This document shows positions 29,401 to 41,282 of a DNA stretch of 64,000 nucleotides, piece after piece. The first letter of the stretch is position 1. Each line of letters starts with the position of its first letter. The stretch covers positions 1-64,000 of the forward strand of contig JALBUN010000002.1 in the NCBI GenBank assembly GCA_025174535.1, read 5' to 3'. The notes under the pieces are model-generated. The model was not told the origin of the DNA. It was given only the letters and a program-made list of their open reading frames with translations, and did not search any database. The DNA is from Cantharellus purpuraceus (taxonomy: Eukaryota; Basidiomycota; Agaricomycetes; Cantharellales; Hydnaceae). Position numbers and translations under genes: made by a program.

Positions 29401-31954
29401 ATGCTACGGGTGTTACGTAAAGCGCGTTGCGGAGATGGAATGAGCCTTAGAATGTCGGTCGTGTGCAGGGTATCAACGGGAGCACCCTCTCTTTCCACTA
29501 GACTTTCTTTGGCCTCGCTGGCTGTATCAAAATGTCCTCACTCTGCTTCTGCTACCTTGGATCGGTATACGACGATCCGTAACTACTTCAGGAAGCAGAA
29601 CTTGCATCTTCCGTCAAACCAAACTTCTAGTCCTAGACATGCAATGTGTACCGTGCGCGCCATCTCACTACGATACCAGTATTACCCAGCATCGGAAACA
29701 CTTTCAATGGCATTTCACGCGACCAGCCATCGACCAACTGAGGATAAATCACAACCTTCACACGATGAGCAAGCCTCATCACAAAAGCTGCAGGCAGAGT
29801 CCAACCCAAACTTGGAAAACTACTCCAATTTTTTCAGGCGGCTTGCACTGTCTGTCCCACACTTGCATCGGCCCACAAAAGACGATCTCCTGAATGTAAC
29901 AACGGGCTTTTGGCAGCGTGCACGCGTTCGTTTCAAGTGGTTTACGATTAAATCGTTCCGTAGATGGAACGCGGATGATATGTCGGCTTTTTTTACTTGG
30001 TTTCTAATGACTCAGACTGTTTGGATACTGGTTGGCACGTAAGTTGCTCTACTAAATTTCCGAGTAGCAACTGAGCAAGATGGCATCTTCAGAACGACAT
30101 TTTTTTCAGTTGTCTTTGCTACAGCCAACAGTCTTAGGTTGCAAGGTACACCGTATTTGCCTACTTGCCTACTTACGTCAACTAAACTCACTTTCTATAG
30201 AATATATTGCTCGCGCGATTAGCAGGTACTTAACCTCGGAGACAGGGGTAACCATCGCGTTTGAATCTGCCATTGTTCCTAAATGGAAAGATTCCCGCAT
30301 ATCTTTCAAAAATGTCTATATTTCCCGTAGACCACACGGTGCGGCTATCCACGATGCTCAAACAAGTCTCCGGGATGGTATCCACAGGGCAGCGGCTCGT
30401 CTTGATGTTGGAAATCATCCCGCATACCATGATGTTGAAGAGGAAGATGACGCTGTGGCAGCTTCATCCGACAATTTCCAACTAAAGGAGCTTGATTATT
30501 CGCTATTCGATTTGGATGTGGACTCGATCGACGTTACATTGTCCCTCTGGCGGTGGCTAGATGGTAAAGGTCTGGTGAAGGATGCTACTGTGAAGGGCGT
30601 TCGCGGCGTATTAGGTATGTGAGGTAGCAGACTCGTATGTTTCTTACTTATGACATCTTGTAGACCGACGTTCCGTGGAATGGGACCCTTCTCTTAACCC
30701 CGCAGATTTCCGTCACACTCCGCAGCTGGGAGATTTTGAGCTGGAGTCTTTACAGCTCGAGGACATTCTAATCACTGTGTATCAGCCGGCACAGTTTCGT
30801 CCCTATACCGCTTCTATCTTTCGCGGAGAGTTCAAACGCCTACGCAAGCAATGGTTTTTTTATGACTTTTTGTCTGCAGAGAACATAGTCGGCCAGTTTG
30901 ACAACTGTTTATTTAGCTTGCACAAACCCCAGAGCATGGGCCGTACCACAGAGGAGGACCTTAAAGACGGTCAATGGAAGCGAATGGTATGTAAATGCGT
31001 TTTGTCTGGGAAGTACGAATGATTCATCTTGATGCAGTCGCGTTTTCGTATTGATGGTGTCAATGTCGATCACATCCAAGCAATGTCTGGTACTGATGGT
31101 CCTATATCCTGGATCACGTCCGGAAAGCTCGATGCAGTCGTGGACATCAAATTCCCTCGCAATCCTGCGGACGATGTTGATATCAATGCTATCATCTCCG
31201 AGATCGCGACTAATATTTCCAATGCTGCGTCTTCCCAAGTCGCGACCATTACATCCTCTGTGGCAGAGCGAATTCCCGGCCAACGAGAGCTGGCGAAACC
31301 GCCGCTACGGCCGCCGCCTGAAGAACCAGACGAGTTGCATGTCCCAAAATTGATGTCGGTTGATATTGATCTACGGTTCCGAGACCTCAAAGCGGCTGTT
31401 CCTATTTTCACGAGTGAACTATCCTACGTCAACAACGCATTGATTAGGCCAATTGTGGCCTTTATCAAGTACGCATATCCTGCTTTTATATCATCACTCT
31501 AGAAAGTAATGGAGCACAGTGCGAACCGGACCTTGGTCCCCATCCATTGTCGCATTTTGAAAGACTTGGAGGCTTTTGATGGAGCATGGACTGTAAGAAG
31601 ACTTCTATTGAACACATCAACTCCACGCTAATATGCAGATGCCAGATGTGGGAGAGTCAGTTTTCAGACATCTTTCTGCGATCTGCTGAGGGACTAATTA
31701 TCTTTGGCAGCTGGTTTAATGGACGATATTTCATACAAGGTACGACCACTCAGCCGGCCATTCCTCTCATGCACATAGTAATGTTTAAACAGACGTATAA
31801 TGCTCTCGCGCATCATGTCACACATGCCAATCTCAACCGCAGACTCAAGACAGTCAGCTTGTGGAGCCTCCAAATGACTGCGAATGCCACTTTGACGGCT
31901 CTGCGCAACATCGTTGACTCAGGTCATCTTCGAAATATGTACTTATCACTTTGA
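29401..31954 (+). CDS. MDM31: Mitochondrial distribution and morphology protein 31-like
   Basis: Exons 29401-30038, 30093-30145, 30201-30614, 30664-30986, 31038-31468 and 31520-31592 join in frame; the last exon runs from about 31794 to the stop. The start at 29401 gives an Arg-rich N-terminus without acidic residues for the first dozen positions, a likely mitochondrial presequence; ATG 29173 in the same frame is an alternative. Family landmarks: AFFTWFLMTQTVWILVGTTT with a transmembrane segment, EYIARAISRYLTSETG, FESAIVPKWKDSRISFKNVY, GRTTEEDLKDG, SRFRIDGVNVDHI, and NANRTLVPIHCRILKDLEAF with DGAWT. MDM31 is an inner-membrane protein needed for mitochondrial shape and lipid homeostasis. The exon(s) between 31593 and 31740 were not resolved; GLMDDISYKTYNALAHHV certainly belongs. 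Confidence 0.85.
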
Positions 31955-32063
31955 TGACCCTGATGCGATAGTGACAACGAAAGGTTCAAATCACAAACGT
32001 GACAATATGAAAAGAATCATGCGTGGCGTATAGTGGGGCTTTTGTGAGAGATACAAACGTAAG

Positions 32064-32947
32064 TTAGAACGCATTCTTCGCGGCGAGCTGTAGATGCGCG
32101 CTATGCTCGTCATAAGGCACCTTCGATACAGGAATCTCCCGCCATAGATCCGGGGTAAGGAATGCATAGGTTTTTGTGATCTAATACCATTCTGTGAGAG
32201 GTGGAAGAAAACCATCGAAATAAGGGTACGCACTGCGGCAAATGTAGCCTTTAAGAAGTTACCCATGGTAGCTGTGCTACCCTTGGATTGTGTGTAACAA
32301 TCCTCCACACCAGCAAGTTGCAGCAAACGCTTAGAAGCGGGGGCGGCAACAATACCCGTTCCTCGTGGTGCAGGAATCAGCCGGCACATGACAGAACCAA
32401 CCTTGCCGCTGACTTTCGAAGGTACAGTGTGTGGCTCTCCGAGTGCCGCACCCCAGTAGCCTCTTCGTACGGGAATGACGGAGAGTTTGGCAAGGATAAT
32501 GGCACCACGGATGGCTGTGGCGACTTCCTTTGCGCACTTTACGCCGAGGCCGACATGACCGTCGAAATCACCAACAGCAACGAACGCCTTGAAACGTGTC
32601 CGCTGACCGGCACGGGTCTGCTTTTGCACTGGCATGATCTTCATAACCTCGTCCTTGAGTTTGGGTAGAAACATGTCGACGATTTGGTACTCTTTCACGG
32701 GAAGAGAAAAGAGGTAGATTTCCTCCATCGACTTAATTTTGCCATCCTGAACAAGCCGACCGAGTTTGGTGACAGGAACCCTAGAAACAATTAGTTCTAC
32801 TGCGCTATAGCAGGCAATGTCAGGTGCAGCTCACCATTCCTTTTCTTCGTCTTTGCGGCCGCCGCGGCGGGGACCACGACGACCACCGCGTCCTCGATCA
32901 CCACGCCCGCGTCCAAATCCACCACGTCCGCGTCCAGCTTCAGCCAT
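32064..32947 (-). CDS. RPS2: 40S ribosomal protein uS5 (Rps2)
   Basis: Three exons (32947-32835, 32780-32234, 32180-32064) give 258 aa. The N-terminus [20 protein letters not shown] is the RGG-rich tail typical of eukaryotic uS5. The S5 core follows: [90 protein letters not shown] and [20 protein letters not shown]. The end [17 protein letters not shown]... LAAKNAF matches the family C-terminus. It is a structural protein of the small subunit near the mRNA entry site, important for decoding accuracy. Length and sequence are normal. It converges on MDM31 (109 bp between stops) and is divergent from the Bax-inhibitor gene. Confidence 0.96.
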
Positions 32948-33314
32948 TGGGATGATACAAAGAAGTTACTGTCTAATAATAATTAATCAGTCCCATGAGT
33001 TCGTGATATAATTCTGCAGTTCCTGCACAAAGTACATCCAGAAGCACAGCTGGTCATCCATCAACTAACGAGGGCATATAGACTCAATGACCATCCAGAG
33101 CAGGTGCAAGAGGTATCCTGCAGTATGGCAACGATCCAAGGACTTGAAAGATACTCACGTCTTGGAGAGAGCCTTGAAGTCGTCAAGATTGACGAGGGAG
33201 GATGAAGTTGGGCGTCTACAAAGCGATTACGAAACTATCTTAGTCAGCGGCGTCACTACCTAGGAGCTGCGATCTCGCCACAGCCCATCTTCTTCTTCTC
33301 TGTACCTTCGCCAA
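32948..33314. promoter_or_regulatory. Shared promoter region of RPS2 and the Bax-inhibitor-like gene
   Basis: A 367-bp spacer between divergent start codons. No gene fits. TCTAATAATAATTAATC (about 32970-32986, AT-rich) lies near RPS2. I could not identify specific factor sites. Confidence 0.45.
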
Positions 33315-34625
33315 ATGCCCACTTCACCTCCTCAGTACCAAGATCCATCTGCTGAGCCTCTCCTTACCAGCAATGCTGGACCAAGTAGCGGCGGCATATT
33401 TAATCAACCGGACGAGTGAGCGTGAAGGAATTCGCACTATGAAAACTTGCCACTGATATCTGTCCTAGTGGTGACTTACCAGATGACTTCAAGGTTGGTT
33501 CTGTTCAACATGGTGTAAATTGTTGAATTCTCACTTGCATGATGTAGTATGGTGTGTCTGTCTCCGAAAGTGCGCCTGAGATTCGCGCTGCGTTCGTGAG
33601 AAAAGTGTACACTATCCTCTGTGTGTCCCGCTCTATTCATCTCTTATTTGATATGTCTTAACAAATCCACAGTCTTCCAGATTGTGAGGAAACTGTATAT
33701 ATGTAAGACATGGTCTAACGTCATTGTCTGAAGCTTGCCACCTGTATCGTTGGTGGCACCATCTCGCAAAGCACATCTGCCATCGGTTGGGTCCAGACTC
33801 AGTGATTATATCACACATGGTTTATAGCTATTACTAACATATCTGTGTAGCTCATGGACTCTCATCATCGCCTTCGTTGCAACCCTAGTCAACCTTTTGG
33901 TTCTCTTCTGGAAGAGACACAGTCATCCTCTCAACCTGGTCTTTCTCTCCTCATTTACCGTTTTGGAGGCCCTTACTCTTGGTGTCGCTATTGCGTTCTA
34001 TGACACCCAGATTGTTCTCCAAGCATTGTACGTCCCACTGCTTGTTCTCTCTTTACACTGATCCATATTGGGACGCAGGTTGATCACGTTGGGGATCTTT
34101 CTCGGACTCACCCTCTTTACCTTTCAATCCAAAGTACGTGTTACGATGCTTATGGCAGCGCACGATGTTCATATACTTGCAGTGGGACTTCTCAGGAATG
34201 GCTCCATTCTTGTTCGGAGGGATTCTTGCTCTAATCGTGGCAGGACTGGTCGGGACGTTCTTCCCTTTTTCAAAGACTATGGACCTTGTCTATGGTGTTG
34301 GAGGATCACTGCTGTTCAGTGCTTATATTGTGTTCGACGTGAGGATGCCTTACTTGTGCATTAGACACCCCTCACCCTCTATATAGACGTTCAACATCAA
34401 CAAGCGACTCTCTCCAGATGAGTACATCTTGGGCGCCATCAGCTTGTACCTTGAGTAAGTGTTTAGCTTGCATTTTTGATGTTGTGCTGACCCGTCAACA
34501 ACGCTGTTCAGCTTCATCAATCTCTGTATGTCTTACTTGACCTGTGTAGATTCTCACACACTTACATTTGTTCGGTGTCAGTCCTCAGCATCTTGCGTGT
34601 TCTGAACAACATCCAGGACCGTTGA
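33315..34625 (+). CDS. Bax inhibitor-1 / LFG family membrane protein
   Basis: Many small exons; start MPTSPPQYQDPSAEPLL, a Pro-rich cytosolic head usual in the LFG branch. After the head, YGVSVSESAPEIRAAFVRKV leads into the seven-helix TMBIM core: ATCIVGGTISQS, SWTLIIAFVATLVNLLVLFW, HPLNLVFLSSFTVLEALTLG, AIAFYDTQIVLQALLITLGI, FLGLTLFTFQSKWDFSGMAP, LVGTFFPF and VYGVGGSLLFSAYIVFDTF. The closing INKRLSPDEYILGAISLYLD then FINLFLSILRVL contains the acidic residues that form the Ca2+/pH-sensing site in this family. The stop after NIQDR at 34625 is normal for the family. The yeast relative Bxi1/Ybh3 acts at ER, vacuole or mitochondria in the unfolded-protein response and cell death. Converges on KTI12 with 115 bp between stops. 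Confidence 0.92.
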
Positions 34626-34740
34626 GGCAATGGCTTTCTTGTGCACGTATCGAATGATCTGATATGGCAATGTAATTTACCTCGGAACGTTTCTGTTCTC
34701 GAATAGCAGGGTATTGTGTTCTACGAATTACGCGGTGGAA

Positions 34741-35912
34741 TCACTGTCGTAAAATTTGTTGAAGATACTCTACAAATTTGTCGCCAACGCGTTGCTCCGA
34801 AAAATCCACCGAGCCCTTCTCTGTCGCACCTAGAGTGATTGCTTTCTTATGTATCCCGACAAATGCGCGCTTGAGTCGCTGCAGTTCGGACAATGCAACG
34901 TTGCGACTGGGAAGCTGTAGTTGGAAACGAGAGGACGCTGATGGGGCGAGAGTGATGGTGCCGCCGGCGCCTCCGGATGAGGCTTGCTCGGACATGATCA
35001 TCGAGACCATGGTAGCGGTTGTATTTTCTAAGGTTTGCAGTGCGTCCACGGGTACATGAGAAGCCTATGGGTTTTTGATTCCCGTTAATCACGGGCCTGA
35101 ACATATATGTTAGATCGTGGGCTCACGGCTCGAGTGCCTGCATTGGCGGGTTTGAGATCGCCCTTGGTGATAGCTTGCCAGATGTCTTCGGAAGGGATGT
35201 CGTGTTCATCCCAAGGGATGGTGAAGAGTGGAGAGTCCCATCGTACCATTGAGGATGGTTCTTCGTACCTCATAAGGAGGTTATCTAACCTAAAAGAGGA
35301 AAGAGATGATTAGAACTGGATTTATATTGCGGGAACCTCGGAGTGTGATGAAATCTTATCGTACGTTTCGGGTGCATAGGATTGGCTTGGGTCCCGTATC
35401 GAATTCCATTCTTTGCACTTGTCAGGCGTAGCTACAATGAACATCTAGTTCCGAGTCTGCATAAGCCAGCCAGGTCAAGCATGAGGACAATCGAGCTGGG
35501 GCACTGACAGTGCACACACGGACACCGGCCTCTTTCGCGGCGCAGTAAAGTTGATATCGGAAGCCTTTAATGTAGTTTAGACTATCGAGGATAACGATAG
35601 TGTCCTTGTTTATGCTACGTTGTGTGGCGGTGAAGAGTGCCGAACGTGCTGGTTTCTCCGAGCGACTATCTATCTGGGTGGTACATTGCATCAGTCATAC
35701 ACGCTGCATGAGGGATTCTCGACCTGAAGTGCACACTAGCCATTGTATGCGTTCCTGGAGACGTTGAGTGCTTCGTCGGAGATGAGGACAACCTTGTATT
35801 TGGAGCCTGTGAATTGGGGAGATTTGAGACGTTTTTCCAGGTGTGATATGAGCTGCTGAGCTCTTCTGCTCTTCCCTGAGGCAGGGAAGCCTGTGAGTGT
35901 GACCAACGCCAT
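34741..35912 (-). CDS. KTI12: KTI12, Elongator-associated P-loop protein
   Basis: Five exons (35912-35741, 35669-35509, 35444-35365, 35289-35127, 35064-34741) give 299 aa, the usual KTI12 length. The start gives MALVTLTGFPASGKSRRAQQ with the P-loop GFPASGKS at residues 8-15. Further family blocks: VVLISDEALNVSRNAYND, SEKPARSALF, IVILDSLNYIKGFRYQLYCA, MFIVATPDKCKEWNS, LDNLLMRYEEPSSMVRWDSP with LFTIPWDE, and ALSELQRLKRAFV. KTI12 is a tRNA-stimulated ATPase that supports Elongator in wobble-uridine modification. Intron 1 (35740-35670) fits only a GC donor: AAT G|gctagt...agatag|AT AGT rebuilds N-D-S, and no GT site keeps frame. Confidence 0.93.
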
Positions 35913-37721
35913 TAACAAGGCTGAGCGAGCGATGTAGCGTCGATTTGGGCGTCTACTCAACCATCCGCAATTATTGAGTTTTCAAAGTAATTAACGTCTT
36001 GTAGCCCGCACTATTGCGACACCAACAAGTGCACGAGAATGTACAGAAATAAAAAATACGGACCATTGCCAGACAACCGCAAATCAATGCACTGTGGCAT
36101 TTGAGACATCATGCTATTATACGATTATAACATTGATATAGGTCCATGTATGACTCACTCTACTCCTAAGGCCTAAAAGCAGTTAGAACCACTGCGCTGC
36201 CTCTAGCAAGCTTGCGATGACTTGTCGATATCAGGCGTTGGTACTCCCAATATTGTGTGGGCTATGAATTACCCTGCAGACTGGCTCGGGTTGCTAACAG
36301 TGGGTTTATTCCCCGGCGCATCCTACTCCTCAGGAACATCTTTCCGTGGCCATGTAGTAGATTGTGCGACCACTTCCTCCCCGCGCCGTGCACTGAAGCG
36401 TGTCGCCTGGGCCCAGTCAGCAACACCGACTACTGGCTTTTACTGCACTCACTGATCCACATAATAATATTGCAATTTCTTAGCGTCAGTAGGATTCCGA
36501 TAAGTAACTAAAGGCCCTAGGTGCTCCTTATTGCGACTGTGAGCAAAGCAGGTATCAGATGGCAGGCTCGGACCGCATACGTCGGAACCAGGAGACCAGC
36601 AGGCTCGGTGTAATTATCGTCAGTCGCAACGCCGGCTCAATTTAGGCGACCTGCTTGAGGGCTAGCACAGTACGAGTGGTCCTTGCCAAACTAGCGGACC
36701 GGCAATACTTCTGTAAGTTCAGGCATGTCTTGGGGTTCCATCAATTGACGTGCACTTCACAACCATTTGTCTGTAACACCAGTGCTGGATCATCAACCAA
36801 GACGTGACTGCTTGAAGTGGATCCCAACTACTTGTCATAGCCTGCCGACTCTTTAGCGACAAGAGGGTGAGCATAGTATCTGCCCAAGATCGCGATGGAC
36901 TCGGACCGGGCAAACTAGATATCTTGTATGCCGGATATGATCCGGCCGGTTTTGCTGCTTATTCAGGCACGTAGGCCTGGTGACTACTGAACTGCAGACA
37001 GAAGTGCTCCTCAAGGGTATGAAAATCACCCGTTGGAAAAAAACAACAAAAGTAGAACTCGGAGTTGCCAAGACGACTAGTCCGTACGCATGACCCGCTT
37101 GTGATGCCATGCATTGATGCTTGGTATAAAGGAGGACATTAAAACTGTACACAGCTTTCAAAAAAACGTACTGATGTTACTTCATCCACTCCATGGGACA
37201 CCGGCCTTTCTTATTCCACCTGACGCAGTTTACTGTAATGACTAGGAGTTGTTCCGAACATTCCCGGTGAGGAGCGATATAGTAGATTAGACAAAAAGAG
37301 CTTGGGAGTTATAGATAAGTTCATGCGGTGCAGGAATCAGGAGTCTTCAGCGACAGTCCTCCACACAGTGATCACAAGGGCTAGAGGATACAGCATACAA
37401 TATTGACGTATGTATAGCCATGATGGCAGCCAGCGAAGCAAAGAACAACAACAATGGAGAGACAAAGAGGCTCGGTGCTCGGATATGAGCGTCTAAACCC
37501 CTGAAGGGGCCCCGACACTCCGGTACACTCCGCTTCTCGAAGAGGACAATGGCCCAAGCATCCTTATTGTGCCATGGTCAAAAGGTAGCAAAGAAAACCA
37601 AAATGGCGTCTTGTGAGGACTCCCACTCTCACTCTCACGCCTGCTACGGTTTCTCGTCTTCTTCACGCTTACCACACATCTTACGGCTCGTCGCAGGAAC
37701 GACCTGCAGTCACCCTTTACA
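35913..37721. other. Gene-poor stretch, 1.8 kb
   Basis: The right end of KTI12 (promoter) and left flank of PRM1 enclose about 1.8 kb with only short ORFs. None shows a recognisable motif. 37610-37640 has a CACTCTCACTCTCAC microrepeat in the PRM1 upstream region. No LTR, inverted repeat or tRNA could be established. It may be an old decayed element or regulatory DNA. Confidence 0.45.
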
Positions 37722-40700
37722 ATGTCTTCACCAGCCCCACGATGGCAAACACCACCTCCAGTTTACGAGCACCCAGCTGCATTCACCACGTCTCTCAGGC
37801 CATACCTCACTCTCCCATATATTCTTAGGTATGCCTGCTCATGTCGGTCGTGAAGCTCGACGCACTGATATTCTATCTTTCACAGCCTCACCTGGCTCGC
37901 GTATCCGATACTTTCACTCCTCTTCGTTGCCTTCCGTCTCCAGCTCTCTCTTGCTTCTGCCGAGGACGCAGTCTCAGATGCCAAGGACAATTTGCTCATT
38001 AGCTGCAAGGCTGCAGAGCATGCCGCCACAGCTGCGGCAAGTCTTCCCAGGTTCATGGCCGTTGGAACAAACAGGCAGATCGTAGAGGCAGTCAATGGCA
38101 CAATGAATGGCGCCAGAGAGGCTTTAATCCTCGCTCTTACCATAATGGAAGCAGTCATAAATTTCATCATTGACACCTACCGATCTACATTTTTTTGTTT
38201 TGTTGAGCTTATCGTCCGCGGAGGTCTTTCTATCTTGATTGGTGCCGTTCAAGAGGTATGCCGTTGTCATCTTCAGAGGAACTTCCTCATCGATACTTTT
38301 ACAATAGCTGCAACAATTTGTTCAAAGCACTCTAGGTACTATCCGTACTTCCATCCAGAACGATGTGGCAGGTGCCAATTCGGTAATATCCTCTGCTATC
38401 AACGGCATCAACAAAGTCCTTCCTTTTGGCGCAAATATCAATGTCCCACAGTTTAACATTCCTAGTCTCAACTCTTTGAATAATGTTACGCTTCCTACCG
38501 ATTTCGAGGATGCTTTGGTCAAACTTAACGCCTCGATTCCATCCTTAAGTGATCTTCGCAACACGATCAGCGGACTGTACGTTTCACTCATTCCGTGCAT
38601 ACCATACTGCTAACATCACATCTTGTAGCGTTGATACGCCGTTCGAATTGGTGAAAAAGGATATCAACGACACATTCCTTGGTTTCAACTTTGACGAATC
38701 TGTCCTACCCGTCCCGCAGATGAACACACTTTCGTTCTGTGGTGAACTCGACACCAGTGTCGTTGACGATCTGGGTCGAGAATTGATCAAAGTTGCTCGG
38801 ATCGGGACGATCATCCTGGTTATTCTCGCTCTGCTTCTTATTGCTGGTTACTGCACTCTGGAGTGGTACAAGTGGCGATCCCTCCTACGGTCCCTGGAGA
38901 GAACTCGCCTCGCCTGGTCGACAAATCCCACTATTTACCACGTGACCGCAGTCACCTCAACTCCATCATTGCAAATGACCGATCACAATCTTCTCACATT
39001 GCATGCTACTTCCACTCATCCTCTCCTCACCCGCATTGCCAATCTGATTGCATCTCGCTGTCATCTAACGCCATCTCAGTTTATTCACCTGCAATTTTTC
39101 TTCCACTATGTCTTCCACCCGCCAGCAATGGCCTGTTTTCTTATCGGTTTCTTTGGATTATTATCAGTGGAGCTGCAGCTCCTTGCTTTGGGACCCGTCC
39201 AGGCCAAGTTCTCCCAGCAGGTTTCGGCGTCCGTTTCTTCGTTCAGCAACACCATCGCCGATTCGATGAATGCATCCATGCAGAATCAGTCGGCACTTTA
39301 TGCTGATTCTATCAACGGGCAGGTATCCACTATGCAGAGTGGCATTAATGATGGCTTGTTCGGCTGGGTTAATGGAACTACTACCACACTGAACAACACA
39401 CTTGTCACGTTTTATTCAGACGTTCAAAACGCGATCACGACCGTGCTTGGTGGAACAATTCTCGATCAGCCAGTTCAGGACTTTGTGCACTGCATTATCG
39501 GGACTAAAGTACAAGCTTTCGAAAATGCGCTCACGTTCTTGCATGATAATCTCCACGTAGACCTTCCAGTTCTCAATCAAAGTGTTCTCATCCTCTCACC
39601 AGATCAGGTGAACCAGGCGTCGCAGCCTATTTCCGAAGCAGCTATCGGCACAGGTACATCGGACGGGGGTCTTGTCGGCCGTTTGGTGAACCGCTACGTC
39701 AGTGCCCTGAAAAAAGAGCGCTTCATGTTCAGCGTGTTTATGGGTCTATGGGGCGTGGTCATCTTCATGGCGCTATGTATCATCTTCTGGCACTCATACG
39801 GGAAGGGATGGTGGCATGCACAGAAGCGGAAGAAATGGCAGCGAGAGCAGCGTGGAACTGTTGACACTATCGCTCGTCCCTGGTCTCATGATAACAGGCA
39901 CAACCGTTCCGGTTCGTTGCAATTCGGCAATGAGAAGGGCACAGAGCTGCCTAGCTTTGCACCGATGGATTCACCAAAGAAGATGGGCTTCTTTGCAGCG
40001 CTGAGGAAGTCGGCTGCAGAGGCTCAGGCGCAACGATCAGTGGAGCGGTCTATCTCCAACTCCTCATCACAGTCGTCACAGCAGTCACGAGAAGACTCGT
40101 CGTCTTGGAGAAAGTCTAGCAAGTTAATGGCAATAGGACGAAAAGCCGTGGGACGGGAAGTACTTGTTCACGATGATGACTCTGAGGCGCATCATGATCG
40201 TGACAATGCCGAGGTCTTTGAAGTTGAAGTAAGGGAGGAGAGAGGGATGCCGTGGTGGCGACGCCTATGGACGCGACGGAACTCAATCGATAGTTTTGAA
40301 AGCGGAGAAAAATCCAATGGCCCTGCACCCCCTATGGTACAGCGCCGCACAGGGCCCAATCTGACGATCGAGACGAATATAGTCCCACCAAAGTCACAGC
40401 GCGACCGCTATCCCATCATTGTTCAGGATGAGTTACCAAAAGCTGAAGATGAGGCGATGCCAGATCGGGAACCACTTGCATCTGCATGGTCGATATCTCC
40501 TGATGCTCGAAGGCCGACACCTTGGACACGGCCCCTCCCAGCTAACACGCTTCCCCTTCGGCCGAAGCCACGCCCGAACGTGGCTCTGCCACAATCCGTC
40601 GACGGCGCCCACGGCCCATCTCCACTTGTGATAGCGAACGCGGTGCAACCCAAAGCTATTCCACCACCCCCAGGGTTATCTGTCCCCATCCACCATGGAT

Positions 40701-40957
40701 TCGTGCGGCCAATTCCTCAGGGAACGCCATCTTCTCCTTCGCCACCGAATTCACCTGCGGTCCGATTTACCAGTTTGATACTGGCGACACCGCCGCCGCC
40801 ACCACCACCACCACCACCGCAAGCCGCATATGACTCCGCTGACGATCCTTTCGCAACATGTTTCGATGACGAGCATCGCGTGCAGCCAGATTCGCCCGTG
40901 AAACGAATAAGCACGACAAATCCATTTGCGGATATTGGCACGCCCAGGGCGGTCTAA
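37722..40957 (+). CDS. PRM1: Plasma membrane fusion protein PRM1
   Basis: Four exons (37722-37828, 37886-38255, 38308-38576, 38629-40957) give about 1024 aa. The start [20 protein letters not shown] is followed by a first membrane helix ([20 protein letters not shown], about 29-50). Family blocks: [40 protein letters not shown] and [17 protein letters not shown]. Further membrane helices lie near residues 305-328 ([20 protein letters not shown]), 415-435 ([20 protein letters not shown]) and 614-637 ([20 protein letters not shown]). [20 protein letters not shown] is characteristic. Many N-x-S/T sites fall in the extracellular loops. PRM1 helps merge plasma membranes of mating or fusing cells. 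An unusually long cytosolic tail of about 385 aa is Ser-, Arg- and Pro-rich with a run of about ten prolines. Confidence 0.93.
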
Positions 40958-41282
40958 GTTTTGATGATCTTCATTCATTTCGGACACACTCTCATTGTCG
41001 CGCATATATCATCACGCACTGTCTAGTAACCATTTTAGAGCCCCTTGTATCATTATTGTAGGGACTGTAGCCTTTACAAATTAGTAAAACTACCTTGAAA
41101 GTACCTGTGACTAGTGTGACGGATCGTGTCAGCCACCCGCGATGACCGACTGAGTCTGAAATGGAAGGATACATAAAGTGAGTGCATTATGTGCAACGCG
41201 TGCGTCCTTTTTTGCTCCCCCCCACTCCCCCTTCACACTATATACCCCGCCTTTCCCCCGACGTTCTTTAGTCAGTATCAAC
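40958..41282. other. Spacer between PRM1 and the secreted-protein gene
   Basis: 325 bp. The right part (41230-41270, CACACTATATACCCCGCC) has a TATA-like CTATATACC about 40 bp before the next start codon, so it is a promoter. Confidence 0.5.

Noticed and set aside
32288..32668. + strand ORF of 126 codons
   Set aside because: Exactly antisense to the strongly conserved RPS2 exon 2; a shadow frame.
36160..36220. - strand GCAGCGCAGTGGTTCTAACTGC, resembling a tRNA D-arm/B-box region
   Set aside because: No acceptor stem, anticodon arm or T-arm could be paired around it.
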